This document shows positions 1 through 12,118 of a stretch of DNA of 64,000 nucleotides, one piece after another (position 1 is the stretch's first letter; each line of letters begins with the position of its first letter). This DNA comes from Glossina fuscipes (taxonomy: Eukaryota; Arthropoda; Insecta; Diptera; Glossinidae), in assembly GCF_014805625.2 (NCBI RefSeq), contig NW_024003300.1:488241-552240 (forward strand). Reading direction: 5' to 3'. Under the pieces are notes generated by a model. That model was not told where the DNA came from, made no database searches, and saw only the letters and a program-made list of their open reading frames with translations. A program made the translations under genes and the position numbers.

Positions 1-1330
1 ACCAAGCTCATATGGTGCGTTGCGGTTGTCAGTGACAAGATTGCCCATAATGTCCAGTATAATGATGCTATTGCCTAACCCGTCAGTGCATGTTGACGAT
101 GTAGGGTAGTATGAACCCGAACACTATGCCTACTGAGTGACTCGATGAGTGCACAGTTAATCGCGTCAATGTGGGACTAGTAGCAGATGGAAGCCAAACA
201 GACTCGCGAAACGGAACTGAAGTACAGATGTCTAGGAAAGTTAAGTCCTGTTTGCAGTTAAATCTTGGAGTCTTGTTACGTTGGTTACCCATACCGAATC
301 TATTAATATAGAATTCACCTGTTCACATCAGATGTCAACAAAAAATAATTATGGCCACAACCATACCTTATTAAATACATGCTAAAAGAATATTTAATAT
401 GTCTAATGTTGAAGCAACTAGGAAATGAAAACATTTCTTTTAGAAATAAAGAGCTTGTTGACAGGAGTGATACGATTTCTCTTTTTACTTATTTTGTTCT
501 GCAAGGTTAGCTGTTTTATTATGACAAAATGTATGGCTCAACAACTTTCGAAAATTATCCTTGGAACTATTAATCGTCGTTTTCTCAGAAAATCATCTTA
601 TCTTAATGCATTAATGAGTAAACAGTGTCGTTTTGTTGTGAAGACATTTTAATGACGGTACACCCTTCAATTCCTCAAAAATTACCGATTTTTAGGATGT
701 TTAAATTTACTTATTTGAAAATAAGAATGGAAATACCTTTACTGTGCTTGGAGGATGTTAAAGACCGTTCTTACCGAATTTTTTATGGTTTAAATTTAAA
801 AATATTGGCTTAACAATATCTGATTTCAGCTCGGCGGGACTAGGCGCTAAACAGGCGAAATTCTCGAAAAATAATGTGACAAATTGATGGTACAATAATT
901 TCAACAAATTCCAACAAAGAGTAGCTTTGAACTGCAGCAGCGAAAGCGATTCCATTGATAAATTAACAATGAATATAGATTTTGTGTTGTTGGTAAAAAT
1001 GGGCAATCTCATAGTCCTGGGATTTCACAAAAGTGAAAACGAACAAAAAAAATTTATTACATTAAAAAAGATATATATGACACCTCGAAACTTTTAAAAG
1101 GGGATTTTTTGAAGCGTGAATTTCCATAACGATCCATAAAACGACTCTCGCCATTTTTATTCCTTTCTCATATTTGAATAGTTTACAACATTAAATCATA
1201 AAAACATTTCTAGAGAAACGCAGGTGGGTTTGTCGAAAAGTTCGTTTGAACATTGTTCTTTCAAAATGTATTACCTTATTTGCTTTTGTCTGCTCACAGA
1301 AATCAAAATTTTTTAGCATCAAATTCTAAA
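1..1330. other. Unassigned AT-rich DNA, first 300 bases GC-richer
   Basis: No gene is supported. The first 300 bases are visibly richer in G and C than what follows and hold a 69-codon minus-strand frame (83-292) with no motif I recognise; the composition suggests the edge of an old element continuing beyond the window. The remainder holds only short frames of low-complexity, phenylalanine/lysine-rich translation. Confidence 0.4.
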
Positions 1331-1334
1331 CCAA

Positions 1335-1850
1335 TTTAAGCATGTCTGTCTGGCCACCTGTGTAATGTCTATTGTAAACATTCTTTTGGCCGCAAAAATA
1401 AAGTCATCAACATCAAATTTGGCGAAAACATTGAAAGTTCTTGCCTACAGTCGGTTGAAGGATACGCTCACAGCGCCAAGTAAACTCGGAGCACCTGTGT
1501 TTTTCAGTGGGACTAAAGAGTTGATTTTTTGCTCGTTACGCATAAGCTAGAGCAGATAAATGTAAAAAAATTTTAACGCATTTTCTATGGGCAATACTGT
1601 AGCAATTGTGCAAAAAACCATATAAGCTGTATAAATTCTTGGCCAGTTTCAAATTTGGAATGCACCTCAACATGTCCGTCTGTTCGTCTGTCCATCTATC
1701 TTTCTGAGCAACTGTGTAGTACCTGTGGAAAACATCCTCCTGTTAGCAAAAATGAAAATATACCTACAAATTTGCAAAAGAATTTGGAAGTGATTTAGTC
1801 TTTTCCAACGGCGTGCCTACAACGCTCACATCCGACAGAAACCTTTATTT
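1335..1850. repeat. Diverged direct repeat pair (about 330-bp spacing)
   Basis: Two stretches, roughly 1340-1510 and 1668-1850, share a common order of short blocks: a CATGTCYGTCTG start, an ACTGTGTA/CCTGTGTA block, GTAAACATTCTT versus GAAAACATCCTC, an AAATTTGSCRAAA block, and an ACGCTCACA block near the end. Similarity is partial with indels. The GTCCGTCTGTTCGTCTG wording resembles dispersed fly repeats, but I cannot name a family. No coding content is seen. Confidence 0.45.
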
Positions 1851-3311
1851 GATAAACAAAAAAAATCAACAGCGCTCACTCTATATTATGGAGCATCAGT
1901 TTATTTACTTTCTTTTTAGGAGAACAGTGATGGATATAAAAAATTCGGTCACAATCGGGATATAATTTCCTTACTTTTTTCTCTTTAACTGTATAGCTTT
2001 GCCTGATAAAACCGAAACTCTTTAGTATACCACGATTACTGAAATAATTTCTGCCAAAGAAAGTAAACGTGATAAGAGGTTATATAAGGCATAATTGAAG
2101 ACTCGTATCCCGGTATTTTGCTCTTCGTTTTTGTTTGACTTGAATCTTACTAAGGATGTTGTCAACCTAGGTTCGAAAAACTTACTTTACTTTTAATGTT
2201 ATCATGTCGTTGAGGTTTTTAGGAAGGGATAAACACAAATTATCTACATTAGCTACAATAAACAGACAGTTTGAATATATTTCGTAACATGGTTTATAAT
2301 CTTTATAATCTAGTTGTATCGCTTGGAACTGTAAAATTTGTATAGAAGACCATTTCGACCGTGATGGTAGATATATCTATTTATATATGGACCGCAACTA
2401 ATATAAAGAAAGAGAACATATCATCATCATCATTTTGTCTTTGTTTTGCGTACTCGTGATTGTGCTTAAACTGTGCATGCATTGCCTTGTTTCTTTGTAA
2501 TTTCGGTGGTTAGTTGAAAATAAATCAGCAACAATAGCATATGTTTTGATCTTTTTTTACGGGTGCGTTATTTATCATCGCTTAATGTAACCATTCAATA
2601 GAGCGTAAGACAGAATGACGTTTTTCCTGTAGATGAAGAGATTTAGAAATAGGTTGCAAATTGGTGACCCAAGTCCAGTGAGCTTGTTTGTTGTTCTTGT
2701 TGATACAACTGCTCCCATTCCTATTACAGCAACTCGAAATTTAGCGTGTTTCCTTCCCCTCAAAAACTTTAGAAAAAAAACGTTACTTGATAATTCTTTT
2801 TGATTCAGTTTTCTCTAACATATATATTTTACCTTACTCTTTGAGCTGCTAATTCTTGCATGCTCCCCTATTCTCTATCTATCTCAAACGAAGGTCTATG
2901 AATACTTTCTGATGGTATGCCTCCTCTAATATACAGCATACATAAAATATATTTTTTGATAACACGATGGGCGCTTCCAATCCACAAAGCAAAGTATACC
3001 CTCACAAAGCTCATGCAATAAATGAAAATTCTATGAAAACTTCGCAAAAAAATCAAGGCACATTTTCAACCGAAAACATTCCGTATTTCATCCTTTTTGT
3101 GGCTGTAAATTAATTACACATTTCTTATAAAATTTAATTTTGATTCATTTTTATTTCAAACAATTTGAATTTTGGAAAAAAAATAATATAGCTTTAATAA
3201 AAATTAGTCATTTAAACAATAAAGGAGATTATGCTCGACTTTGGCTGAATCTTATGTAGCCATGACCAATCATTTACCACCTAGGGTAGGATAAATCTGG
3301 TATTAAAAGTT
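1851..3311. other. Unassigned AT-rich DNA
   Basis: No recognisable gene. The best candidate is a minus-strand frame at 2575-2763 preceded by a pyrimidine-rich tract ending in AAAG (near 2767-2780), which could be a splice acceptor. Its 62 codons match no family I know, so it is recorded here and under findings but not called as a gene. Confidence 0.35.
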
Positions 3312-3930
3312 GTTTTTATTTATTTATTTTTACCTATTTATACATGAAATTAAACTAAAGAAAATTACAGTTGAATTCAGTGCATCTTAATAGAAAATTT
3401 TATGGTAATTGTTTTAAAACTAGTGTACAATAAAAAGAAAAGATAAAAAGAAGAATAATAATAACAAAGTAAATTAAAAATAAATTAAAAAGTTAAAAAT
3501 AATAATTCATATATAAATAAATAAAAAGAGAGAAAAAGAAGCATGTACACAGCTAGCACAGAAGAACACCCGCAACGACAACAGATCCAGGTTGCAAGTG
3601 AACCCCTGAACCATTGCAAATATGCATAAGCTTGGCAACCAATACTTTAATAACACAATTATATTTTAAATAAAAAAAATGAGATATTAAGAATGAAATG
3701 TTACTTTAATTACGACATAGGTAAATCGCGTATATTAAGCAAAGTCACTTTAATAGACTTTAAAGAGTCCGATAATGAGAATAACTGATAGACATCATTT
3801 AAGTTTCTGCAAACAATTCTGAGGGGGTTAAACAGCTCATAATTGTGTTTACATTCACTAAGCTTAACCAATGTAAAGCACCTAAAAAAAGGGGATATTA
3901 AAGTTTATCTCACCAACTAATGCGGGCTTG

Positions 3931-4500
3931 TCAATAGTACCCTTTTATTACTTTGATTAAGAAGAAAACCCCAAGAACAAATCTACGTTTCTCAAGTGAC
4001 GGTAAGGATAATAGAAGCAACTTGTTTTCATAGGGTGGAAGAGAGGCAATCTGGTCCCAACTCAAATTGCTAAGGGCAAACAGCAAGAACTGCTTTTGAA
4101 CAGATTCAATTGAATCTACATAACTCAAGTGTAGGTCTAACTAAGCACATGTACAGTCTTTTCGTAACATAAGGATCATCAAGCTCTTTGGGCCACTTCT
4201 TTATAAAATCAAACGCGGGCCTAGCTTTGCGTAACACGAGCTCAATGTGCAAGTCATAGCGTAACTTACGGTCAAATAGAACGCCTAAATCTGTGAACGA
4301 GTCGACGTCCCCCAACTTGTGCGAATCAATGAAATACTGATGTGATTGCAATTCTGCGGAAAAGAAAGAAAACAGTTTCCCTTCATCAGCATGCATTAAG
4401 ATTTGGCTGGATTTAATCATTGAGGGCAAATCATTAATGTATAAATTAAATAAAATGGGTCCCAAGTAGCTGCCTTGAGGTACGCCAGACGTAGCAGTAA
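3931..4500 (-). pseudogene. LINE reverse transcriptase, C-terminal part (copy A)
   Basis: The translation contains GPILFNLYINDLP, the block just before the catalytic motif of LINE RTs, then LMHADEGKLF where the family has an F/YADD motif, so the second catalytic aspartate position is altered. The thumb follows: a LGVLFDRKLRY block and, after a frameshift near 4120, a CLVRPTLE block and SYVDSIESVQKQFLLFAL, typical of the LINE C-terminus. The function would be cDNA synthesis at a nicked target (target-primed reverse transcription). It is frameshifted at least once, lacks its N-terminal half, and is not functional. Confidence 0.85.
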
Positions 4501-5007
4501 TCGGGTATGGATAGTGTGCTGATAAATCGAAATTAGCAGTTGAAAAGTTTTCTCGGAAGTATTGCGCAAAGAGATTTGAGGTTTCAATATTATTCGATGA
4601 ATCAGAGCCATTAAAAGAAACATGCGAGGGATTTACGGAGATTTTTCTTTTGGAATTAACGAACTTAAAAAAGTATTTAGGATTAGCAAACAGAGAGGAT
4701 TTAACAAACTGAAGGTATCTACAATAATATTGGTGGTTGACTGAATTAAACCTATGCCTTGCCGCTAAGTAAGAGAAATAGTCGAAAGAAGAACCACTTT
4801 ATGAAAATGTTTTGGAAAGTTTGTTTTTCCTATTCTTGTAATATGTAGTTGTGTTATTAAACCACGGGGGACACCTGCCTTGAGGACGGGACTACTTTAT
4901 CGGAACGGATGCAGAAATAGCCTGATTTAATATATTGTAGAACGACGACAGTAAGCTATCAATACTTCCAAATGAGAAATCAAGCATAATATTCGAAAGA
5001 TGTGATT

Positions 5008-5745
5008 TTAGCAATCAAACATTGATTTTATGAAAATTATAAAATTTATTTGAAAAAGTAGAATTTGAAACGTTATAGAAGTTTGAAGAACCATCATGCT
5101 TGTAATGAAAGAAAATACCCAACCCTGGATGATAAGGATTCCCAAGTAAACTAAACGGAAGACAACGACTAACACAAATCTCAGGAAAATTGGCAGAGCA
5201 AAGATCAAGCAGCCTACCATTGCAATCAGGGGTACGGTTGTATTGAACTAAATTATTACCGAATAATGAATTAAATGAATTAAAGAACACAACAGCTCTG
5301 TCAGATGTTGAAGTAGGAACCAAGCAGCCAGAACTATCACTGTAACACCAAATGACTTGAGGAAAATTGACGCAATCAACGCAATAATTATATCGGTAGG
5401 TTTAGACTGCTTGGACGCTTCACAAATGAGGGCAGCCTGTTTCTTTTATATCGAGATATCCGAAATTGGGGGAATATAAGAGCAGGTCACATATAAGTGT
5501 TTCTGAGGAAATTTCGCTCGAAGGGCGATAAATTCAACGTCGGGAGTATTGGGAAATTTAATTGAATAGGAGGGGACTGACGCAGCCATAGCAATTAAAA
5601 CCCCACCACCATTGCAATACAGTCGATCATTTCTGAAAACCTGAAACGAATTATGGAAAAATTCCGACGAATTTGGATCAGGATTTAACCGAGTTTCAGT
5701 GAAGGCTATACTATTTGCTTTTTGACATGTCTGGCCATGTACCAT
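5008..5745 (-). pseudogene. LINE AP endonuclease domain (copy A)
   Basis: Two overlapping minus-strand frames (5745-5446 and 5323-5015) give the APE-type endonuclease. The first has IAFTETRLNPD (the E-T-x-L metal-binding block), a RNDRLYCNGGGVLIA block and a YVTCSYIPP block. The second has CNGRLLDLCSANFPE followed by GNPYHPGL, where the catalytic S/E-D-H-x-P block is altered. Such enzymes nick the target to prime reverse transcription. At least one frameshift near 5320-5450 splits the domain. The same C-terminal block recurs at 17.6 and 30.8 kb. Confidence 0.8.
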
Positions 5746-5760
5746 TCATATTTGCCCTAT

Positions 5761-8539
5761 CAAATATTTGTGTAATTTTAACAAACAATATATTGTCGCT
5801 CATTACATTTGCAAAATAAAACTAATTAGAAGTTTACACTATCCTAAAATTGGTATTTTACTCTCGGTTTCGGTTTTACAAGGGTAATTTTCAATTCATT
5901 TCGTAGGAAATTATCATTATAAAAAAGTGACATGATAATATATAAAAAGAAACTATATAAGTTTAAAAAATTCCTTAAAATAAATTGAGGGATAAACTAA
6001 TTTCTGTATGAAAGATTCAGTGTACGGTACCTTGCCAGTAGAGATTGATATTTTTGGACTATTTTAATATTAGACTTCTCAGCTGTTCCTCACAGTTCCG
6101 CGCCGTAAGTTCAAATAAGTTCGAGGAAGTTGAAGGTAAATTATTAATGCATTATTTTTATTACCTATTATTTTTTTACATTAAAGGCTTTACGGCTACC
6201 GTCTAATAAATTTGACAAAATTAGTAAACTTAAACGTTTCTTATAAACCTTTCGTTATTTTGTTTCTGCAAAAACGGGCAGAAATATTGCAATTATTCTT
6301 CCTTTCATTTTATTTTTTATGTTTTCCTTTAATTTTAAAAACTTGGCTTATATACTGATTCTTAATAAAAACGCTTAGTGCTCTGCTGAAAAATAGATCG
6401 TAAGTATGCCATGTTTTTTGAAGTCCCCATTTTTATGCTTAAACTTCAGAAACCCAAAAAGCTCACAAGAACGGTGTTACAATTGATTGGGATATGCCAT
6501 TATAATGTTAGTAAAATGAGTATATACAATGTAAGTCCGTACAATATAATTCCGTCTTATTAAGAATTAGATGGATATTTACACATCTGATGAAAATTTG
6601 TCAAATTAATTTACTATGCCGAAATATTATGATATTATTTAGCCATTACTGCCAAAAAACTTTTACGATTGCAATATTTTGTTATACAACGATTTTTCTA
6701 AAAGATATAACAGGGGAAGTGGTGGAAAACCAGGCCCATTTCAGTAGGGATTAGTCTTCAGCAAAAATACGATAAGGCAGACAGATGAACTAAGAAGTTT
6801 AACGATTCCTAATCAATCCGTATTAAAAAAGTGGATTTATTTTAACCTTTTTTTAATGCATCCTGTATCACAAGTGGTTTAGATATAAAGCTGAAAACTT
6901 TCAACTAAGGTCGTCATTTCTAGAAGTATTTAAGAGAATATTAAATGTTGTACTTATATGCGTCATCTATGTCACTAATGCAAGGCTGTTTCCTCTTGCA
7001 GGCCAAAACCACTCTAAAAGACAAAATTATAGCAAGAAGAATAAAAAATCCTCCTTCCCTGCATGCTGTTTGCGTGCAAATGTCGAGCACCAAGTTGCAC
7101 ATATATAGAGAGCCACTCCTTCCATTTTTTTCTCATTTTAAATTGCGACCTTAATATGTTTAATTAAAGAATTCGTTCCTACAGACAGAGTTCGAAATAG
7201 TACTTCAATAACGCTTTTACATATAAAAAAGCTGTCTAGTCACAATCACTTTCCAAATTTTTAGAGGCCTAAATTCTAAAAGTCGTTACATTTCCCTAAA
7301 TGAGGCGCGCACTGAACTTCCTTTCTCAGTTTTCACGACTAAACGTGTCTAAAACCAAGTCTACATATTTTTGACCATTTTCTTATAGGCTTTCAGAAGG
7401 AATAGATTCGAAGAAATAAATTAGATCGAACGTGCAGTGGTATTGATTGATGATTGATGATTTTCCATACAACTGTCTGTCCATCGTACCTAATTGGATT
7501 TGCGACTTCCCCTATCATCGAATTTATTTACACTCGTGCGGAACGTGCGTAAACGCAGGTGTTTCGTATGTTCGTCAAGAAAATATTTGATTTGAACTTT
7601 CTCCAATCATATTCCAGATTTGTCTGTTTTGCACATTTCCATAAAATAGTTGTAAGTTACAGTGCAACTTTTGGTCTGTCTAAGAGCCCGTACCATCCCC
7701 TGCTTAACTTTTCCTTCTAGTACAAGCATGCTTGTTCTATGCGCCATCCTAAATAGCATTTACTCGAGTCCACAATATGCCTTTACAAAACCTAATCTAT
7801 GCTTTTCAAAACTCTTTTATCAAATATAACGTTTAATTTCTCTGCTATGGACACGTTACATCTTCTGCTGTTCCGATTAGACAACCCCGTAAGAATAAGA
7901 ATAAGAACAGGAAAAAGAGTCAGCATTTCGATCACTTCGATTTTGAGACGATTTTAACCACTTTGCGGCGAGGTACAAATTTAATTACCACAGCCACCAA
8001 AATTACTGCTGATACGCACGGAATAAGAAATCTTCATTCTTTGTCAATCTAAAACATTTATAAAAATTTGTTGACTTCAAAAAGAAAGCCTCCATATTTC
8101 GTTCTTTGATGTCTTTTATTGCCTGTGGCTCGTCATGAAATCTCGCAACTTTCTGCCTAATTTTTCCAACAAAATTTCTCTATTTATACTTTCCATTTTC
8201 CGGGTAATTACTGGTATCTAATAATTAATTCCATTTCGGTATAATGTAGTTTATTACAAAGTTTCAGCTCATTAAAACATAGCTGTGTGATAGGACCCAA
8301 TGAGATCGCGTCATGTAGTCTTAAATCGTGCGCTGATGAACTGAGTTGCGTTATATTAAATAAAATTGGGGAAAATTGGAGTTTTGCCGTTGAATTAGAA
8401 CAGTAGCTTTTGTTTTCCACGAAGGTGGGAGCAGAAATCTCTTTGAGAACAACAGAAGCTTTGCAAAATTAGCTGTTTTAACGAATTTGTTTGATCGAAT
8501 TGTTACCCATCGAATAGTTTTCGCTTTCAAATTATATAG
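5761..8539. other. Unassigned AT-rich DNA
   Basis: No gene, LTR or tail recognised. Frames such as 6945-7154 (plus) and 8208-8420 (minus) have no known motif and no splice or poly(A) context that convinces me. This may hold older transposon debris too decayed to read by eye. Confidence 0.35.
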
Positions 8540-9683
8540 TTCTTTATTTCAACATGACTTCCTTAAAGAAACCTGAACCGTTACGGATCTTTCGAAATTT
8601 AGTTGTCATGCTTTCGAGCATCTCTAAGAGTTCACATACTAGTCTCGCATCTACCGACTTCGACAAAGTTTTTCACGATCGTTCGTTACTGATTTTTAAT
8701 CGTCAGTCGTTCAACTTTCGTTCATTTTCATTAAAATACGGTTATTTTCATAATAAATCATTTAGAAATCTTCCAATCCATCATCTCCGATCAAGTTCCC
8801 GTGTTATCAGATGTTTCTCCAGGTAGTCATCTACCCTTCTTGCTATTTTCCCTGCACGCTAATGTTCTCCCATCAGTGGTTAAGTCAGTGCATATATTAA
8901 TGTACACAAACGATGTTAAACTATTCCTTTACTTTGAAATTGATCCTAATCGCAATTGATCTAGATAATTTGGTTATATGGTCCTTATTTAATTTTATGA
9001 CAAATTTTAAGATACGAAAAAGCTACCTTTCCCAAGAAGGAATTAGTTTTCTGTTGTATTTTGTCGATTGACAAAGATTGTAACATGTATTGATTAGTCC
9101 CATATTTTATAACAAGGTCGCATTTGAGCTTGGTGAGATGACTTTATTAGCAGAGATAAACTACAACGTTGTTAATTTTGCTTGTAAACCTAATATAATC
9201 GGTGTAGATATTATTATTAGCTTTCCAAAAAGATTAGGCTCCTTAGCGATAATCTAAATTATATCCATAGCTTAATATCAACATCGAATTCCTTAAATGC
9301 TGTGAAATCGTTTCTTCTTAATATGCGTGTCTTCCTTATTTAAACCTATTTTAATCATTATCTAAATCTGCGTAAATATGAACCCAATTTTAACTTTTTA
9401 AACTTCTTATGATTTATAAATTAAGACAACTACGTTCATTACCTCTGAGCTATCAAGCTTTAGGATCAGTTCGCTTCTAACTCGGATCTGTAACGGTTGC
9501 GAATGTGCCGGTGCCAAAATTGTATATACTTTTTTCCTCTTTTAAGTTTTTGTTTTCTCATACTTGTTTTTATTATATTTATAGAGCCGATAGCCTGTGT
9601 TTCTAGTGCTCAATGTCTCTTTTTTTAGTCTAAGAATTCAATTCATTAGTCTAAAATTAAAATAATAATAATAATAATAATAT
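8540..9683 (+). mobile_element. LINE 3' half with AAT tail
   Basis: Non-LTR remnant on plus. RT remains are readable at 8600-8960, followed by a 3' UTR (GAGCCGATAGCCTGTG block near 9582) and an (AAT)n tail at about 9660-9683. The final 105 bases are nearly identical to 12205-12301, where the same tail is inserted in a Copia element, which independently defines the 3' end. The RT wording resembles copy A but the tail differs, so this is a related but separate family. The 5' boundary is not visible. Confidence 0.75.
8590..8970 (+). pseudogene. LINE reverse transcriptase fragment
   Basis: The first frame gives TSLASTDFDKVFHDRSLL, corresponding to the block with the first catalytic aspartate (family form TDFSKAFDxVxHxxLL). 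After a frameshift near 8820 the next frame gives VSPGSHLPFLLFSLHANVLPS, matching GVPQGSxLGPLLFxLYINDLP, and then HILMYTNDVKLFL, where YADD has become YTND. Many stops follow up to 9500, with only scattered similarity to a LINE thumb. Inactive. Confidence 0.75.
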
Positions 9684-9806
9684 TATATTTATAAGCTTAA
9701 TGAATTCTACACATTGGTGCCGATTAAAAATTAAATTGAATATAATTTTTAATAATTGAATTGAATTAAATTGAAAAACAAAATACACAGTTGCATCGAG
9801 ACAAAG

Positions 9807-9949
9807 TGTTGAGTGAAGACACTTTTATATGTTTATCCAACAAATTTATTGAAAAGAATGAAAGAAATTTGAAGTTATAAGAAAAAGCATTTAAACAAAA
9901 TTTTCATGTGTATGTGAAGTTCTTTTATATATTACAACATATCTCAATA
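9807..9949 (-). repeat. Copia 3' LTR
   Basis: On plus it starts TGTTGAGTG and ends CAATA (ancestral CAACA); on the element strand these are the CA and TG ends of an LTR. It aligns block by block with 12349-12517: GAGTGAASACACTTTTATA, GCATTTAAAC/TCATTTAAAC with AAAATTTTCATGTGTA, and TTACAAYATRTYTCAA. It is about 25 bp shorter than its partner because of indels. Confidence 0.8.
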
Positions 9950-9958
9950 CGCTTCCTC
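9950..9958 (-). other. Copia polypurine tract
   Basis: Immediately inside the 3' LTR the minus strand reads GAGGAAGCG, a purine-rich run at the position where plus-strand DNA synthesis is primed in LTR retrotransposons. Its exact adjacency to the inferred LTR edge supports the boundary. Confidence 0.6.
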
Positions 9959-9999
9959 AAGTTATTAAATTTTGAAACCAAATTCGTTAAAACAAAAGG

Positions 10000-10400
10000 A
10001 GTGTTTATTTTTAGAGGCAGGTATAGTTAATGAATCAACAACAGTATCTTCGGTGGGCAGATATTCTAAAATTATCGATTTTTCTTATATTGCCCCGCGT
10101 ACAAAATGATATCTATAATGAACATGTTTGGTTTTAGCGTTAAGGGGCATCAAATTTTGCTATTTGTTGCGCACTCTGAGAGTTTGTGTATAATGGGTTT
10201 TTCGTCCATAAAATTAAATCCTCTGTAAATGTATCTCAAATAACCTGCTGCTCTGGTGGCTTCCGTAAGAGTAATAGGTTTAGCTTCAGCGCTGGATGTG
10301 GGGATACTTTTCTGCTTCTTTGTTTCTTCTGCTTCTGCTTCTTTTACAGTTTTGGAATTACAGTTTGGGATTCAGACACTGCGACAATTGGTCGAAAATT
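10000..10400 (-). pseudogene. Copia RNase H / pol C-terminus
   Basis: Minus-strand reading gives KKQKSIPTSSAEAKPITLTE followed by ATRAAGYLRYIYRGF and MDEKPII. This matches the Copia RNase H end (family SISSTEAEYMALTEATKEAxYLRxLL) in which TEAEY carries a conserved acidic residue, here AEAKP. A block resembling RTKHIDIRYHFIRE follows but is broken by stops. It removes the RNA strand during cDNA synthesis. A plus-strand frame over the same bases (10186-10440) is only its shadow. Confidence 0.78.
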
Positions 10401-10532
10401 TCAAATGAAAGAGGTATTCCAGTCCATAACTCTTCGATAGTTTTAGAATTCATGTGCGTTGGAGACACCGATATCTAACATACGCAGCTGTATTAATTAA
10501 CTCTAGCCGTACTGATTGTGGAAATCTAGCAA

Positions 10533-11070
10533 CTACCATGTAACTTCATTTTCAATCAAATTTCTACGAATAGCATGAAGCAGTTCGGCGACACCATTTT
10601 GCTGAGGTGTATGCTGAGCAGTTAATTGATGTTCTATGCCATAATTTCTGGAACAGGTGAAAAAGTCTTGAGAAACTACTTCCGCTTTTATTTTCTTGCC
10701 GGCTTGTGTTTCTACTAAACGTTTAAATTCTTTCAACGTTTTTATATATTCATTCTTTCTTCTCATAAGGTATCCGAAAACTTTTCTGGAGTAATCTTCT
10801 ATAAATGTTGCAAAATATATGCATGTGCCTAATGATTCCATTTTCTTCGGGCCACACAACTCTGCATGGATGAGTTTTGAAAACTCATTTAACGATTTGT
10901 TATTTTCTCGCAAAAACTGTTTTCAACGAAAGCATGTGTTGGATGTGGTTATATTATATATTTTCAATGTAGGTAGCCTTTTGATTAGATCATCTTTTTA
11001 AAGTGCTTGTAGTTGATTTTGATTCAAATCGCCGTACCTTCTGAGACCTTCAAAGACCGAATTCAGTTTA
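10533..11070 (-). pseudogene. Copia pre-integrase and integrase
   Basis: From 11070 down: LRRYGDLNQNQLQALKKD-like wording (the GAG-pre-integrase zinc region, family LWHRRLGHLN) and CFR-K before the core. The core frame 10913-10533 reads LIHAELCGP (first catalytic aspartate replaced by glutamate in H-A-E-L; family HSDLCGPM), FATFIEDYSRKVFGYLMRRK, VETQAGKKIK and a QHTPQQNGVAELLH block bearing the catalytic glutamate in GVAE. The enzyme would insert cDNA into the host genome. It is frameshifted between zinc region and core and lost beyond the NGVAE block. Confidence 0.88.
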
Positions 11071-11374
11071 TCTTTCTTTTTAAACTATCTGAGCTGTTTT
11101 TTTTTTTTCCTTGATAAGTATCCGTTGTATAAATGTCTGTTCTTCTTTTTAGCTCCAATTAACATTTGATTATTTCTTAAAAAAATTTTTTTTCATTATG
11201 ACTATGCACCCATTATTTGTAGCTTTTTTAATCGTTATTAGATTCCAATGTAATTCTGGAATATATGGAATAATTAGCAAATTTACCGTTTTGATTTTTC
11301 CGTTCACTTGTAATATAGGCTGTACAGTTTTAATACCTTCTAATCTAATCTAATTCTTTTTCATCAGCTAACTG

Positions 11375-11465
11375 AATTTTTCCATCAAAATTGTCGTGAA
11401 TACAAAGAAATAAAGACTTATTATTACACATATACGGCGTAGCTCCGCTATCTATGCACCAAAAT
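11375..11465 (-). pseudogene. Copia aspartic protease remnant
   Basis: Minus-strand reading gives FWCIDSGATPYMCNNKSLF, the Copia protease active-site block (family WxxDSGAxxHM), with the catalytic D-S-G retained and the histidine replaced. IQLADEKE follows, matching the flap region. Such a protease cleaves the Gag-Pol polyprotein. The frame breaks soon afterwards. Confidence 0.82.
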
Positions 11466-12058
11466 TGGTTTAGTAGCTAAGCACAGATCCTTTTTATCAA
11501 AAACTACAACAAAGCCAGCATTTTCATAAACATGCTCTGATTTGTTAAATTTCCCTATGATTATCTTACAATATTTAACTTTATGGCCTGTCTTCCCACA
11601 CTTATTGCATTTAAAAGAAAAATATGTTTTTGACATACCTTTTTGTTGATCTTGGCTATGCTTTTTAACGTATATTTGTTAAAGTACTTGGATTTTGGTG
11701 TGGATCGCTAATTTAATCTCTGTCACCAATTTCCAATAGGCCGACATGAGGTAGCATTCTATTTTGTTTCTCGTTGACTTACGGTCATATGTATTTTCTA
11801 AATATTTCCATATTTCTGTTGACATTTTAATAATTTTCACTATTCTTACTATTTTAAGTTGCATAGCGACTATATTTTCAGCTCTTGAATCCATATACTT
11901 GTCCGTATATTCTTGGAATATTTTTAGTTGGTTATTGTTCACTGATTTGAGTACTTGTTGGCTTATCGCGAAGTTCTTCTACTTTTGGGGCGATTTCCTT
12001 ACACAAGCTACATTTATCCTCTTCCACGTCCCATAGTTTGTACCGTCAAAAAATGGTA
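11448..12058 (-). pseudogene. Copia gag with CCHC zinc knuckle
   Basis: The N-terminal block PFFDGTNYGTWKRI (near 12050-12010) is the hallmark start of Copia Gag (L/F-x-G-x-N-Y-x-x-W). The middle frame 11942-11679 has EIWKYLENTYDRKSTRNKI, matching the UBN2-like W-x-x-L-x-x-x-Y block. The C-terminal frame 11636-11448 holds CNKCGKTGHKVKYC, an intact C-x2-C-x4-H-x4-C knuckle for RNA binding. At least two frameshifts separate these pieces. The gag start codon is not certain; the leader is interrupted by the nested LINE tail. Confidence 0.87.
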
Positions 12059-12102
12059 TTCTTTATGTTTTAATTGTCACCTTTTTCTTATCCTTATGCG
12101 CT

Positions 12103-12118
12103 TAATATTTTCTTAATT
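12103..12118. repeat. Left target-site duplication of nested LINE tail
   Basis: TAATATTTTCTTAATT, repeated exactly at 12302-12317 on the other side of the LINE tail. A 16-bp direct duplication flanking an A/T-tailed insert is the signature of target-primed reverse transcription. Confidence 0.85.

Larger units (their letters stand above)
3312..5760 (-). mobile_element. LINE copy A (CR1/Jockey-like), TTTA-tailed, internally deleted
   Basis: Non-LTR retrotransposon remnant. On the minus strand it reads AP endonuclease (5745-5008), an endonuclease-RT linker (about 5000-4500), the second half of the RT (4500-3931), a 3' UTR and a simple tail, seen on plus as repeated TTTA at 3312-3332. It shares extended similarity with the element at 15.06-18.7 kb, for example the 3' UTR at 3541-3640 against 15186-15280, and both end in the same tail. 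Relative to that copy it lacks the N-terminal half of the RT: linker sequence near 4500 joins directly to the RT catalytic part. ORF1 is absent (5' truncation). The CR1/Jockey-like label is inference. Confidence 0.85.
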
